Positions 1-8,682 are shown, counted from the first letter of the stretch. The stretch: DNA of 64,000 nt from Sulfitobacter sp. CW3 (GCF_019392245.1 NZ_JAHXRL010000002.1:248001-312000), one strand, 5' to 3'. Notes: generated by a model not told the origin, from the letters alone. Numbers and translations are program-made.

Positions 1-1
1 T

Positions 2-685
2 CTGGGCGTGGCGGGTGTGGCTGGTAACGGCCAGTCCGAACTGCTTGAGGTCTTGGGCGGTTATCAAACCGCGACCGGAACCGTGCACGTTAAAGGGCAG
101 GCGCTGGACCTGACCGGTAAACAGTCCGACGGCCAGTCACGGCGCAATCACGGCATTGCCCACGTGCCCGAGGATCGCCAGCGCGAAGGTCTGATCATGG
201 ACTATCACGCGTGGGAAAATACCGCCTTTGGGTACCACAAGGATCCGTCCTATCGCAGCGGTATCTTGATGAATAACGCCGCGATTAAGGCCGATACCGT
301 CGAAAAGATGGAACGCTTTGATGTGCGCCCGCCAAACCCGAAACTGGCGGCCAAGAACTTCTCGGGCGGGAACCAGCAAAAGATCGTTCTGGCCCGCGAG
401 ATCGAACGCAACCCCGATCTTTTGCTGATCGGCCAGCCGACGCGCGGTGTTGATATCGGTGCCATCGAATTCATCCACCAACAGATCGTCGCCCTACGTG
501 ATCAGGGCAAGGCGATCCTGCTGGTGTCGGTCGAGCTTGAGGAGATCCTCGCGCTCAGTGACCGTGTCGCCGTGATGTTTGACGGGCAAGTCATGGGTGT
601 GCGCAATGCTGCGGATACCGATGAGAAAGAGCTAGGCCTGATGATGGCTGGCATTACCGACGCTGATGCAAAGATAGGGGTCTAG
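2..685 (+). CDS. Nucleoside-type ABC importer, ATP-binding protein (C-terminal half only)
   Basis: Cut off at the left edge; the reading frame runs in from position 2. What remains is the second nucleotide-binding domain of a fused two-domain ATPase of the sugar/nucleoside (BMP, YufO-like) importer class. It has a degenerate Walker A (GVAGNGQSE), the ABC signature FSGGNQQK near position 360, a Walker B with LLLIGQPTRGVD, and a late SVELEEI switch-like segment. A degenerate second Walker A followed by SGGNQQK is characteristic of this class, so the first domain should lie upstream of the window. The stop is followed 1 nt later by the first permease gene, so the three genes form an operon. The substrate (purine nucleoside or similar) is inferred from the permease pairing; the binding protein is not visible here. 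Confidence 0.9.
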   Translation: MGVAGVAGNGQSELLEVLGGYQTATGTVHVKGQALDLTGKQSDGQSRRNHGIAHVPEDRQREGLIMDYHAWENTAFGYHKDPSYRSGILMNNAAIKADTVEKMERFDVRPPNPKLAAKNFSGGNQQKIVLAREIERNPDLLLIGQPTRGVDIGAIEFIHQQIVALRDQGKAILLVSVELEEILALSDRVAVMFDGQVMGVRNAADTDEKELGLMMAGITDADAKIGV

Positions 686-686
686 A

Positions 687-1817
687 ATGGACGTCATGCC
701 AAAATGGGCCGAAGTCGTTCTTGTGCCGCTTATCTCTTTGATATTGGCCGCGATCCTATCGGCGCTGGTGATTTTGGGGATCGGTGAAGACCCGGTTGCA
801 GCGGTCAAACTGATGGTGAGCGGCGCGTTGGGCAGCACCTATGGCTGGGGCTATACGCTGTATTATGCCACGAATTTCATGTTCACGGGCCTATGCGTCG
901 CCATCGCGTTTCATGCGCGTCTGTTCAACATCGGTGGCGAAGGTCAGGCGATGTTGGGCGGTTTGGGCGTGGCGCTGGCCTGCTTGTACATCCCTTGGCC
1001 GCACTGGTCGCTGGCCCTGATCGGGGCCACAACCATGGCCGCGCTTTTTGGTGCAGCTTGGGCCGCGATCCCAGCATTTTTGCAAGCCAAACGCGGCAGT
1101 CACATCGTTATCACCACGATCATGTTCAACTTTATCGCGGCGGCGGTGCTGAACTATATTCTGGTGAATATGCTACGCCCCAAAGGCAGCATGGACCCGG
1201 CCACCGCACGGTTCCCCGATGCAACCAAGTTGCCCACATTGCATGATTTGCTGGCCCCTATCGGGATCAACTTTTCCAAAGCAGCCCCTGCCAATATTTC
1301 CCTTCTGGTCGCAATCGCCGCTTGTTTCTTTCTTTGGGTGCTGATCTGGCGCACCCGGTTGGGCTATGAAATTCGGGCCTACGGCCATTCGGAATCGGCC
1401 GCGAAATACGCGGGGATTTCACCGGTCAAGATCACGATGATCACGATGATCATCTCGGGCGGTCTGGCCGGGATGATGGCCATTAACAACGTCATGGGCG
1501 AATCTGAAAGACTGGTTCTGAACGCGACCGAAGGTGCCGGTTTCATCGGTATTGCCGTGGCTCTCATGGGCCGCAGCCATCCGTTGGGCGTTTTTCTGGC
1601 CGCGATCCTGTTCGGCTTTCTATACCAAGGCGGCGCGGAGCTGGCGCTTTGGACATCGATCCCGCGCGAATTGATCGTGGTTATTCAAGCGTTGGTGATC
1701 CTGTTCACCGGCGCGCTTGATAACATGGTGCGGATGCCGCTGGAAAAGATATTCCTGAGCATCCGGAATGCCCGCGCGCCCAAGCCAGAACGTAAACCGG
1801 TGGAGCCAGCAGAATAA
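687..1817 (+). CDS. ABC transporter permease, nucleoside/BMP type (first subunit)
   Basis: A 376-residue polytopic membrane protein of the BPD_transp_2 family, as in YufP/NupB-type nucleoside importers. The N-terminus is followed by repeated hydrophobic segments of about 20 residues (for example LISLILAAILSALVILGI), with the family-typical stretches FNIGGEGQ near residue 80 and GFIGIAVALMGR near residue 285. The C-terminus is charged and proline-rich. It starts 1 nt after the ATPase stop and overlaps the next permease start by one base (TAATG). It would form the translocation channel together with the second permease. Family assignment is secure; the substrate is inferred. Confidence 0.9.
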   Translation: MDVMPKWAEVVLVPLISLILAAILSALVILGIGEDPVAAVKLMVSGALGSTYGWGYTLYYATNFMFTGLCVAIAFHARLFNIGGEGQAMLGGLGVALACLYIPWPHWSLALIGATTMAALFGAAWAAIPAFLQAKRGSHIVITTIMFNFIAAAVLNYILVNMLRPKGSMDPATARFPDATKLPTLHDLLAPIGINFSKAAPANISLLVAIAACFFLWVLIWRTRLGYEIRAYGHSESAAKYAGISPVKITMITMIISGGLAGMMAINNVMGESERLVLNATEGAGFIGIAVALMGRSHPLGVFLAAILFGFLYQGGAELALWTSIPRELIVVIQALVILFTGALDNMVRMPLEKIFLSIRNARAPKPERKPVEPAE

Positions 1818-2785
1818 TGGATTACATGACACTTATCCAACTGCTGGACAGTACTGTTCGCCTTGCGACGCCCCTGCTGTTGGCCTGCCTTGCCGGGTTG
1901 TTCTCTGAACGTGCTGGCATCTTTGATATCGGGCTGGATGGCAAAATGTTGGCGGCGGCGTTCTTTTCGGCGGCTGTTGCGGCGATGTCTGGCAATGTGT
2001 GGCTGGGGCTGCTGGCCGGGATCGCCGCCTCGCTCGCGCTTAGCTTGCTGCACGGGTTGGCGTCGATTACCTTTCGCGGAAACCAACTGATTTCGGGTGT
2101 GGCGATCAACTTTCTTGCCGCTGGTCTGACGGTGTTGATTGCCCAAGACTGGTTTCAACAGGGTGGCCGTACCCCGTCGCTGATCGGCGGCGCGCGGTTT
2201 AATCCAATCACCCTGCCCTTTGCTGACGCGCTTGAACCGATGCCAATCATCGGCCCCCTTTATGCCGAGCTGATCTCGGGGCATTCGATCCTGGTTTATG
2301 CCGCCTTTGCCGCTGTCCCCCTGACATGGTGGCTGCTGTATCGCACGCGGTTCGGCCTGCGCCTGCGCGCTGTGGGGGAAAACCCCGCAGCCGTGGATAC
2401 GGCGGGCGTTTCGGTCATCGGGCTGCGCTATGCCGCTGTGTGCATTTGCGGCGTCTTGTGTGGCATCGCGGGCGCGTACCTAAGCACCGCTCTGCAGGCC
2501 GGGTTCATCAAAGACATGTCGGCAGGCCGTGGCTATATCGCCTTGGCCGCGTTGATCTTTGCCAAGTGGCGGCCTTGGTACGCGCTTTGGGCGACGTTGC
2601 TGTTCGGCCTATTCGGTGCGCTGGAAACACGCCCCGACGTGATTGAGGCCTTGATTGGTATCAAGGTGCAGGGCCAACTGCTGGGCGCATTGCCTTATGT
2701 TATGACCGTGATCATCCTTGCCGGTTTCGTCGGCAAGGCCATCCCACCCCGCGCGGGCGGAGAGCCCTACGTAAAAGAACGCTGA
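1817..2785 (+). CDS. ABC transporter permease, nucleoside/BMP type (second subunit)
   Basis: A 322-residue membrane protein homologous to YufQ/NupC permeases. It has about eight hydrophobic segments, with FDIGLDGKML near residue 36 and RGYIALAALIFAKWRP near residue 240; both are positions conserved in the BPD_transp_2 family. Its start overlaps the stop of the preceding permease by one base, so the two are probably translationally coupled and form a heterodimeric channel. A perfect hairpin follows the stop, marking the operon end. Confidence 0.9.
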   Translation: MDYMTLIQLLDSTVRLATPLLLACLAGLFSERAGIFDIGLDGKMLAAAFFSAAVAAMSGNVWLGLLAGIAASLALSLLHGLASITFRGNQLISGVAINFLAAGLTVLIAQDWFQQGGRTPSLIGGARFNPITLPFADALEPMPIIGPLYAELISGHSILVYAAFAAVPLTWWLLYRTRFGLRLRAVGENPAAVDTAGVSVIGLRYAAVCICGVLCGIAGAYLSTALQAGFIKDMSAGRGYIALAALIFAKWRPWYALWATLLFGLFGALETRPDVIEALIGIKVQGQLLGALPYVMTVIILAGFVGKAIPPRAGGEPYVKER

Positions 2786-2792
2786 CCTGCCC

Positions 2793-2820
2793 TGCGCTGC
2801 CGTAAAATTTCGGCAGCGCA
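2793..2820 (+). terminator. Hairpin terminator after the ABC importer operon
   Basis: Perfect 10-bp inverted repeat (TGCGCTGCCG / CGGCAGCGCA) with an 8-nt AT-rich loop, starting 8 nt after the permease stop. There is no clear U tract after it, so it may act as a weak terminator or an mRNA 3' end stabiliser. Confidence 0.65.
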
Positions 2821-2865
2821 GCATCCACAATTGATTTCAATCTGCAAATCAGGCTAACAGCACTT

Positions 2866-3774
2866 ATGCAAATATACCTGCCCATTGCCGAGATTTCGGT
2901 TAACGCGTTCCTACTTTTGGGGCTAGGCGGAATCGTGGGCGTCCTTTCGGGCATGTTTGGCGTCGGCGGCGGGTTTCTGATCACGCCGCTTTTGTTCTTT
3001 ATCGGCATCCCGCCCGCGGTGGCTGTGGCCACCGGTGCGAACCAGATTGTCGCGTCTTCCGTGTCAGCCCTACTGGCCCACCTCAAGCGCAAAACCGTTG
3101 ATCTGAGGATGGGGACCGTTTTGCTGATCGGGGGCCTTGTCGGTGCTGCCGGGGGCGTCAGCATCTTCAACTATCTCAAATCGCTGGGACAAGTCGATTT
3201 ACTGGTCAACCTTTGCTATGTGATCTTTTTGGGGATTATCGGCGGGTTGATGTTTATTGAATCGCTCAACGCGCTTTATAAAACCCGTTCCGGAAAACGT
3301 CAGCCGCGCAAGAAACACACCTGGATTCAAAAGCTGCCTTTTAAGATGCGGTTCCGTGTCACGGGGCTTTATATCTCGGTCATTCCGCCCTTGTTAGTTG
3401 GCGCGTTCGTCGGTCTGCTGGCCGCCATCATGGGCGTCGGCGGCGGCTTTATCATGGTGCCGGCAATGATCTATCTGTTGGGTATGCCAACCAAAGTTGT
3501 TGTTGGCACGTCGCTGTTCCAAATCCTGTTTGTGACTGCGTTTACCACGCTGCTGCACGCTACAACCAACTATACCGTTGATATCGTTCTGGCCGTTCTG
3601 CTGCTGATTGGTGGCGTGATCGGCGCGCAATTCGGCACAACGCTGGGCACCAAGCTTAAGGCCGAACAGTTGCGCATTCTGCTGGCGCTTTTGGTCCTTG
3701 CCGTCTGCGCGAAGCTGGCGCTGGATCTTCTGCTGCAACCGTCCGAACTCTATTCCATCGGGTTCACGTCATGA
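2866..3774 (+). CDS. TauE/SafE family membrane permease (sulfite/sulfonate exporter type)
   Basis: A 302-residue integral membrane protein with the internal duplication of the TauE/SafE (DUF81) family. The glycine-rich motif GMFGVGGGFLITPLL near residue 28 is repeated as IMGVGGGFIMVPAM near residue 190. The halves are joined by a basic loop (KTRSGKRQPRKKH). The family exports sulfite, sulfoacetate or other small organic anions, but many members have no assigned substrate. The stop overlaps the next start by 4 nt (ATGA), and that next gene is a TIGR02186 protein, a pairing I know from other Rhodobacterales. This is not the same as the second TauE/SafE gene near 24.9 kb. Confidence 0.88.
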   Translation: MQIYLPIAEISVNAFLLLGLGGIVGVLSGMFGVGGGFLITPLLFFIGIPPAVAVATGANQIVASSVSALLAHLKRKTVDLRMGTVLLIGGLVGAAGGVSIFNYLKSLGQVDLLVNLCYVIFLGIIGGLMFIESLNALYKTRSGKRQPRKKHTWIQKLPFKMRFRVTGLYISVIPPLLVGAFVGLLAAIMGVGGGFIMVPAMIYLLGMPTKVVVGTSLFQILFVTAFTTLLHATTNYTVDIVLAVLLLIGGVIGAQFGTTLGTKLKAEQLRILLALLVLAVCAKLALDLLLQPSELYSIGFTS

Positions 3775-4541
3775 TCCGGCGGTGTGTTGCGATTGCCCTG
3801 ACCTGCCTTACGTTCGGGTCATTGGCACAGGCCGAAGAAGACATCGTTTTGGGGCTGAACCAGACCGAAGTATCCATCGCCACGAATTTTAACGGGTCCG
3901 AGATCATCATTTTCGGGGCTGTAAAACGCGAAACGCCCATCCCTCATACGTCAGAATTGCAGGTGGTCGTCACGGTATCGGGTCCCTCAAAACCCGTCGT
4001 GGTTCGCCGCAAGGAAAAGAAATTCGGCATTTGGGTGAACACCGCATCCGTCGAAGTGGACCGGGCGCCCAGTTTTTACGCCGTCGCCACCAGTGGCCCG
4101 CTGCGCGATGTCCTAAGCCGGGTCGAGGACCTGCGCTATAAAATATCGGTCCCGCGGGCAATCAGATCGGTTGGCGCACCAATGACCATCACAGATTCCG
4201 CCGCCTTCACCGAAGCACTGATCCGCATCCGTTCAAAGGAAAACCAGTATCAACTGGACGAGGCAGGCGTAACCGTCGACCAACAGACCCTGTTCCGCGC
4301 GACTGTGCAGCTTCCTGCTGCCTTGGTCGAAGGCGATTACGACACGCGGATTTTCCTGACACGCGACGGGAATGTCGTCGCGCAATACGAGACATTGATC
4401 GACGTGCGCAAGGTCGGGCTGGAACGGTGGCTGTACAACCTGTCGCGCGAACAGTCATTGCTGTACGGCCTATTGTCGCTGGCTATTGCTATCTCTGCTG
4501 GATGGTTGGCCTCGGCGGCGTTTGCAATGATCCGCCGTTAA
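3771..4541 (+). CDS. TIGR02186 family membrane-anchored protein
   Basis: A 256-residue protein with an N-terminal signal-like segment (basic MIRR, then CVAIALTCLTFGSLAQA, cleavage likely after AQA). A periplasmic beta-rich region of roughly 200 residues follows, with one C-terminal transmembrane helix (LLYGLLSLAIAISAGWLASAA). It matches the conserved alphaproteobacterial TIGR02186 family in length and topology. Its start overlaps the TauE/SafE stop, so it is probably a periplasmic partner of that permease. The molecular function is unknown. It converges with the SDR gene; the two coding ends overlap by 4 nt. Confidence 0.8.
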   Translation: MIRRCVAIALTCLTFGSLAQAEEDIVLGLNQTEVSIATNFNGSEIIIFGAVKRETPIPHTSELQVVVTVSGPSKPVVVRRKEKKFGIWVNTASVEVDRAPSFYAVATSGPLRDVLSRVEDLRYKISVPRAIRSVGAPMTITDSAAFTEALIRIRSKENQYQLDEAGVTVDQQTLFRATVQLPAALVEGDYDTRIFLTRDGNVVAQYETLIDVRKVGLERWLYNLSREQSLLYGLLSLAIAISAGWLASAAFAMIRR

Positions 4542-5236
4542 CCGCGCCCGATATAGGGCATTTTCGTCGCCATTACAGTCATGAACTGCACATTCGCCTC
4601 CGGGGGCATTTGCGCCATATGCAGCACGGATGACGCCGCATGTTTCACGTCCATCGTATCCATTTCAGGGTTGGCTGCCTTTAGGCCCGCGACCAGTTCA
4701 CTTTCTGCGTTCCCGATGTCGATCTGCCCGCACGCGATGTTAAAGGGCCGCCCATCCAACGACAGCGTACGCGTCAGGCCGGTGACCGCATGTTTGCTCA
4801 TCGTATAACAAACCGAACCGGGGCGCGGCACATAGGCCGAGAGCGACCCGTTATTGATAATACGTCCACCCTCTTTCTGTGCGCGCATCCGCTCGAACGC
4901 CAGTTGCGCTGCGATGAACATGCCGTTGATATTGACCTGCATCACCTCGGTCCAAATCTCGAGCGGGATTTCGTCGATGGGGCCGGACACACCGAACAAA
5001 CCCGCGTTGTTGAACAGCACGTCGATATGGCCGAACGTGTCGAAGGCACCGCGCATGGCGGTCGCGTCTGTCACATCCGCAGGCAGCGCCACCGCGTTGG
5101 GATGCGCGTCAGCAATTTCGGCCAGCCGGTCAGCCCGGCGCGCAACTAGCCCGACCCGCCACCCTTGACCCAAGAACAGCTCTGCCGTGGCGCGCCCGAT
5201 GCCCGAACTGGCACCTGTGATCAGTATCGTTTTCAT
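4538..5236 (-). CDS. Short-chain dehydrogenase/reductase (SDR)
   Basis: A 232-residue classical SDR. The cofactor motif TGASSGIG is at residues 7-14, NNAG follows in the middle, and the catalytic Ser (NGSLSAYVP) and Tyr-x3-Lys (YTMSK) are present, so it should be an active NAD(P)-dependent oxidoreductase. The substrate cannot be told from sequence. The start codon overlaps the helicase stop by 4 nt, which implies translational coupling, although no functional link between them is obvious. Confidence 0.88.
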   Translation of the reverse strand: MKTILITGASSGIGRATAELFLGQGWRVGLVARRADRLAEIADAHPNAVALPADVTDATAMRGAFDTFGHIDVLFNNAGLFGVSGPIDEIPLEIWTEVMQVNINGMFIAAQLAFERMRAQKEGGRIINNGSLSAYVPRPGSVCYTMSKHAVTGLTRTLSLDGRPFNIACGQIDIGNAESELVAGLKAANPEMDTMDVKHAASSVLHMAQMPPEANVQFMTVMATKMPYIGRG

Positions 5237-6771
5237 GCCTCTTCCTCCGTCTGTATATCCAAGCTTAGCGGTGCCACCGGGGCAGCCCGCAAGTCATCGA
5301 CGCGCAGCATGCCAGTTGGCTTGGACAACCTGTTACGAACCACCCAGATCAGCCGTTCCTGCGCCCGTGTGATCGCCACATAGGCAAGCCGTTTCCACAA
5401 GGGCTGCCCCGCCTCTGACCGTCCCATACGGGCCGCTGCGTATAGATCAGGCGCAAAGACCTGAACCGTGTCCCATTGGCTGCCTTGCGCCTTGTGAATG
5501 GTCACTGCTGCACCGTGCAAAAACGTGGCCCCCATGCGGGCGGCAAAGGGAATAAACGGTTCTTCCTCGTCCGGCTTTTCAATCTTCACAATTGATGCGG
5601 CCGATATCTGCGGGTCCTCGGCCCCCATCACATGCAAGCGGCTGAACCCCGGCTTGCGACCGTTGCCCAGATAGATCACCTGCGCGCCTTTGATCAGGCC
5701 GCGCGCCTCAAGGTCCAACCGTTTCTTGCGATGCTTAAGGGGCAGCTCAATCCCGTCACAGATCAGCGGTTCACCCTCCAGCAACGCATCCTCTGGCGCG
5801 CCATGAACGGATCGGAATGCGTTGATCAGGCGGATGCGCGTCGCATTGCGCCACACCAAAACGGGGGACCGCGCCATCAAATCAACCTCGACCCGTTGGC
5901 CCCAGACAACGCGATCATCTTTCTTCGACGCCTCCTCGACCATCCGTTCAAACTGCTCGAACGACAGATCAGGGTCGGCCAGCGCGTGGGCCAAATCCAG
6001 AATGGGGTTGTCGGCCTGCTGCCGGTGGATACGGCTCAGGTTCAAGACACGATTCTGCGGCAGTTTCTCGAACACCATGGTGCCGGATTGCCCGACAGGG
6101 GCCAACTGCGCCGGATCACCGAACAACAGCAACGTCGGAAAAATCTCTTTCAGATCCTCGAACTGCTTGTCATCCAGCATCGAACTTTCATCGACTAAAC
6201 CGATGTCCAAAGGTTCTTCGCGACGCTTCCACCCTGTGATGAAATCGCTGCCCCGCAAGCCCGCTGCCGCCAACGCACCGGGGATCGATTTGTTATTCGC
6301 GTAAAATGCTTCCGCCCGATCAAGCGACACCTCGTTCATGCCCTCAATCACTGGCCGTTCGCCATTGCCGGCCAACCATTCAGCGATACGTTCATATTCA
6401 GGGTCATAGACGGGCGTGTACAATATCCGGTGGATCGTCGTGGCGGGCACCCCCCGCAAACGTAACACCGACGCCGCTTTGTTGGTCGGGGCCAAAATCG
6501 CAAGCGACCGCTTGTCCTTGCGTTTGCGGGATTCGTAATCGCCCGAAATAATTTCTACGCCGGCCGCTTCCAACGCCTTATATAGTTCGGCCAGCAGCAG
6601 CGTTTTACCTGACCCGGCCTTGCCGGTCACGGCCATAACCTGATCCTTACCCCCAGCGGGCGGCATCAAAAGGCTGTCTTCCAGATTAATCCCGGCAAGG
6701 CGCAGCATTTCGGTTACGCTGTCATAAGCGGCCGCCTGATCATCTGAATATGTCACTGTAGGTGTTGTCAT
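5233..6771 (-). CDS. SF1 DNA helicase of the RecD/Dda-like type
   Basis: A 512-residue ATP-dependent helicase. Walker A is GKAGSGKT near residue 50, motif Ia is LAPTNKAA, the Walker B region is IGLVDESSML, motif III is FGDPAQLAPVG, and C-terminal motifs include TIHKAQGSQW and YVAITRAQERLIWV. The arrangement is that of RecD2/Dda-like SF1B helicases, with a UvrD-like C-terminal domain. It has no RecBC partner in the window, so it probably acts alone in DNA repair or fork processing. It is the first gene of a two-gene unit with the SDR. Confidence 0.88.
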   Translation of the reverse strand: MTTPTVTYSDDQAAAYDSVTEMLRLAGINLEDSLLMPPAGGKDQVMAVTGKAGSGKTLLLAELYKALEAAGVEIISGDYESRKRKDKRSLAILAPTNKAASVLRLRGVPATTIHRILYTPVYDPEYERIAEWLAGNGERPVIEGMNEVSLDRAEAFYANNKSIPGALAAAGLRGSDFITGWKRREEPLDIGLVDESSMLDDKQFEDLKEIFPTLLLFGDPAQLAPVGQSGTMVFEKLPQNRVLNLSRIHRQQADNPILDLAHALADPDLSFEQFERMVEEASKKDDRVVWGQRVEVDLMARSPVLVWRNATRIRLINAFRSVHGAPEDALLEGEPLICDGIELPLKHRKKRLDLEARGLIKGAQVIYLGNGRKPGFSRLHVMGAEDPQISAASIVKIEKPDEEEPFIPFAARMGATFLHGAAVTIHKAQGSQWDTVQVFAPDLYAAARMGRSEAGQPLWKRLAYVAITRAQERLIWVVRNRLSKPTGMLRVDDLRAAPVAPLSLDIQTEEEA

Positions 6772-6812
6772 GGCGCGACCCTAAATCAGGGCCGCGCCGG
6801 GGGCCAGACAGC

Positions 6813-7448
6813 TTAGGCGCTAATCGCGGTCTTCATCGCCAAAGGTACCCCAAACCGCTGCTGAAACCACTGTTCCGACTGGCGCGGCGAAATGCCCGAC
6901 CGCGCGGCCAAACGCGCTTGCGAAGCCCCGTCAAAGCTCCAAAGTCCCACACTGATCTGTGCGGTCCCCGCGCCACTGCTGCCAAGAATTTCAGGCGATG
7001 CCCCCGTCATCCGGTATATCCGCACCATCCGCGCGTCAAAAACACCGGCAAAATGCGCCACGCCAAAGCCCCGCATGATTTCGCCGCCGCCCAACATCAA
7101 CGCAGCTGCGGCCTGCGCCGACGCATCTTTGTTCAGGCAAAACCGCGTGCATTCCCAAATCAAAGGGCTGCGGATTGGTCCCTCCAAAAGATCCCCAAAA
7201 TGCTCATTCACCATCGTCCGCCCGGTGGTCGGCAAAAACCGCATCGACCCGCCATGGCTACCATCCGGCAACTCCCAAATCACATATAGCGGGTTTAGCG
7301 CGTCGTATTCGTCTTTCTCAAATCCATCTGCATCAACAGTGACATCCCATTTCAAACGATCTTTGAATTGCGCCGCCCGGTCGCGAAACATGGATTGACC
7401 AAGTTTCGGATAGTCTTTCAGTTCGTCACCGTAAATATATCTTAACAT
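6813..7448 (-). CDS. Acyl-homoserine-lactone synthase (LuxI family)
   Basis: A 211-residue LuxI-type autoinducer synthase. From the first residues MLRYIYGDEL it carries the invariant set of the family: R, F and W in the segment FRDRAAQFKDRLKW, the acidic pair region DEYDALNP, GSMRFLPTTG and IWECTRF. It should make an N-acyl-homoserine lactone from SAM and an acyl-ACP/CoA. I chose the ATG at 7448 because LuxI proteins begin at this point; an upstream in-frame ATG at 7460 would add MQQF. The gene lies downstream of luxR on the same strand, separated by a repeat element and a 20-nt inverted repeat. Confidence 0.9.
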   Translation of the reverse strand: MLRYIYGDELKDYPKLGQSMFRDRAAQFKDRLKWDVTVDADGFEKDEYDALNPLYVIWELPDGSHGGSMRFLPTTGRTMVNEHFGDLLEGPIRSPLIWECTRFCLNKDASAQAAAALMLGGGEIMRGFGVAHFAGVFDARMVRIYRMTGASPEILGSSGAGTAQISVGLWSFDGASQARLAARSGISPRQSEQWFQQRFGVPLAMKTAISA

Positions 7449-7460
7449 GAATTGCTGCAT

Positions 7461-7480
7461 CCCTTGGGCTTGTTCAAGGG
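7461..7480 (-). promoter_or_regulatory. 20-nt inverted repeat abutting luxI start
   Basis: On the minus strand CCCTTG, 8 nt, CAAGGG, directly next to the upstream ATG (7460) and 12 nt from the preferred ATG (7448). The 20-bp length resembles a lux box, but the position is too close to the start for a normal LuxR site. The right arm contains AAGGG, the only plausible Shine-Dalgarno sequence, so the hairpin could mask ribosome binding instead. Confidence 0.5.
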
Positions 7481-7554
7481 CCTCAATACATGTCGGTTAT
7501 TTAACGCCGCCCGCTATTAGCGCCCGCCAAAACAATCGAAAACGCAACTTCACG

Positions 7555-7609
7555 TTTCCAAATGGATCAAAATCCCGGGGGAGCCTGAAAGGCGGGGGCT
7601 GGCCCCCAT
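7555..7609. repeat. GC-hairpin intergenic repeat, copy 1
   Basis: Contains CCAAATGG, then AAATCCCGGGGG, then a GGGGGCTGGCCCCC hairpin. A related unit lies at 36551-36610 with the same order of blocks. Sits between luxR and luxI. It may terminate or attenuate the luxR transcript. Confidence 0.6.
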
Positions 7610-7618
7610 CACGGACAA

Positions 7619-8341
7619 CTATACGATAATCAGACCGCGGCTAAGCGCGCGGGCCACAGCATGGGTCGTATTCAGCGCCCCCAATTTAAACCGTGCACTT
7701 TCAATATATACGCGCAAAGTATGCTCGGAAATGGACAGCGTGTCGGCAACTTGCGCGCGATTATAGCCAATCGCGATCAAGGTCATTGCGTCAACTTCTC
7801 TGGGTGAAAGCGCTTGCGCGGCTTCCGGTGTCCGCCCGGGTTCCAATTCAAGCGCCTTTTCATTGAAATAATGGGCAATCAAAATAAGATCGCGGCGGTT
7901 GGCCTCCGCAAATGCTTCCCACTCTGGATCGCTGCATGAATTGTTTACGGTGAAAAGCGCGAATTGCCCATTCGGCCCGCGTATTGGAACTGAAAACCCC
8001 TGATTTCCAACCCCATATTCAATCGCTTCCAACAGCAATGCGCGCGCGGCCTTACTGCTCCAATCCAGCCGTTTCCAATCGACGGGGTGAAAGCGCTGAT
8101 AACATCCCGATATCACTGGATCCGTGCGCAGATAGTTCTGACTTAGATAGCGTTCCTGCCATTCTACAGAATAGGTGCCGCACCCGAATTGATCCCCGGC
8201 GGAATCAACCCAGTGATACACGACATGAGCAAGATCATAATGGTCGCGCAGCGCTTCGCTGGCGACTTGAAGGCCGTCAAATGTGGCGGCCTGTTCCAGT
8301 GCCTCCAATATCAGATCCAGCTTTGCAGAGATCGCTACCAT
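7619..8341 (-). CDS. LuxR family quorum-sensing transcriptional regulator
   Basis: A 240-residue regulator. The N-terminal autoinducer-binding domain has the family W/Y/D-P pattern in YHWVDSAG, VEWQERYL and RTDPVI. A C-terminal LuxR-type helix-turn-helix begins at LSPREVDAMTLIAIGY and continues through ISEHTLRVYIESARFKL. It should bind an AHL and control luxI and other genes. I chose the ATG at 8341 (MVAISAKL), which has AGGAG about 13 nt upstream; an in-frame ATG at 8407 would add 22 residues without resemblance to the family. Its start lies inside a small upstream ORF. Confidence 0.9.
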   Translation of the reverse strand: MVAISAKLDLILEALEQAATFDGLQVASEALRDHYDLAHVVYHWVDSAGDQFGCGTYSVEWQERYLSQNYLRTDPVISGCYQRFHPVDWKRLDWSSKAARALLLEAIEYGVGNQGFSVPIRGPNGQFALFTVNNSCSDPEWEAFAEANRRDLILIAHYFNEKALELEPGRTPEAAQALSPREVDAMTLIAIGYNRAQVADTLSISEHTLRVYIESARFKLGALNTTHAVARALSRGLIIV

Positions 8342-8495
8342 ATGATTTCCGTCCACTCCTATCTTCACGGGCGGAAATCTCGGCCAGAGCGACAATCGCG
8401 GTATCATCCAACTGTTCCGCCAATACGGGAAAACCGTTGATGGTCGCGAAAGTTTTCAGATCCGTGAGAACTTCCAATATCCAGTCACTTTGCAT
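8277..8495 (-). CDS. Small protein overlapping the luxR start
   Basis: A 72-residue frame beginning MQSDWILEVLTDLKTF, in a different frame from luxR and overlapping its 5' end by 65 nt. The first 45 residues look like a genuine soluble helical protein (FPVLAEQLDDTAIVALAEIS). From memory, similar short proteins precede luxR genes in other Rhodobacterales, but I could not check this. GTGAGAA lies about 9 nt before the ATG. Translation through it could couple to luxR initiation. The function is unknown. The glycine-rich tail in the overlap is less convincing. Confidence 0.6.
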   Translation of the reverse strand: MQSDWILEVLTDLKTFATINGFPVLAEQLDDTAIVALAEISAREDRSGRKSYGSDLCKAGSDIGGTGTGRHI

Positions 8496-8515
8496 CTTAA
8501 AATTCTCACTTTTTT

Positions 8516-8539
8516 GGTTAAATATTCATTAATATAACC
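8516..8539 (-). promoter_or_regulatory. AT-rich dyad upstream of the luxR unit
   Basis: Imperfect inverted repeat GGTTAAATATT, CATT, AATATAACC, 21 nt upstream of the small ORF that precedes luxR. The surrounding 8496-8648 stretch is AT-rich and has no gene; it is the likely promoter region of the luxR transcript. The dyad could be an operator, but the evidence is symmetry only. Confidence 0.35.
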
Positions 8540-8648
8540 ATAACATGCGTCCAAATTAGCGCATATTCGCAGTTTCCAACTCCCCATTTCTAGTGGGATG
8601 GCCGTTGGACAAGCTATTGTTTCACAAAACGCCGTCTTCAAACGCACT

Positions 8649-8682
8649 GCACCCGCGAAGCGGTTGACCGATTCGCGGGTGC
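8649..8682 (-). terminator. Hairpin terminator after ccr
   Basis: Perfect 11-bp inverted repeat (GCACCCGCGAA / TTCGCGGGTGC) with a 12-nt loop, 27 nt beyond the ccr stop on the minus strand. Only a short T run follows. Confidence 0.7.

Noticed and set aside
7461..7480. Simple lux box for luxI
   Set aside because: Length fits, but the site touches the start codon and the arms do not match the ACCTGT-type consensus, so I keep it only as a candidate control hairpin.
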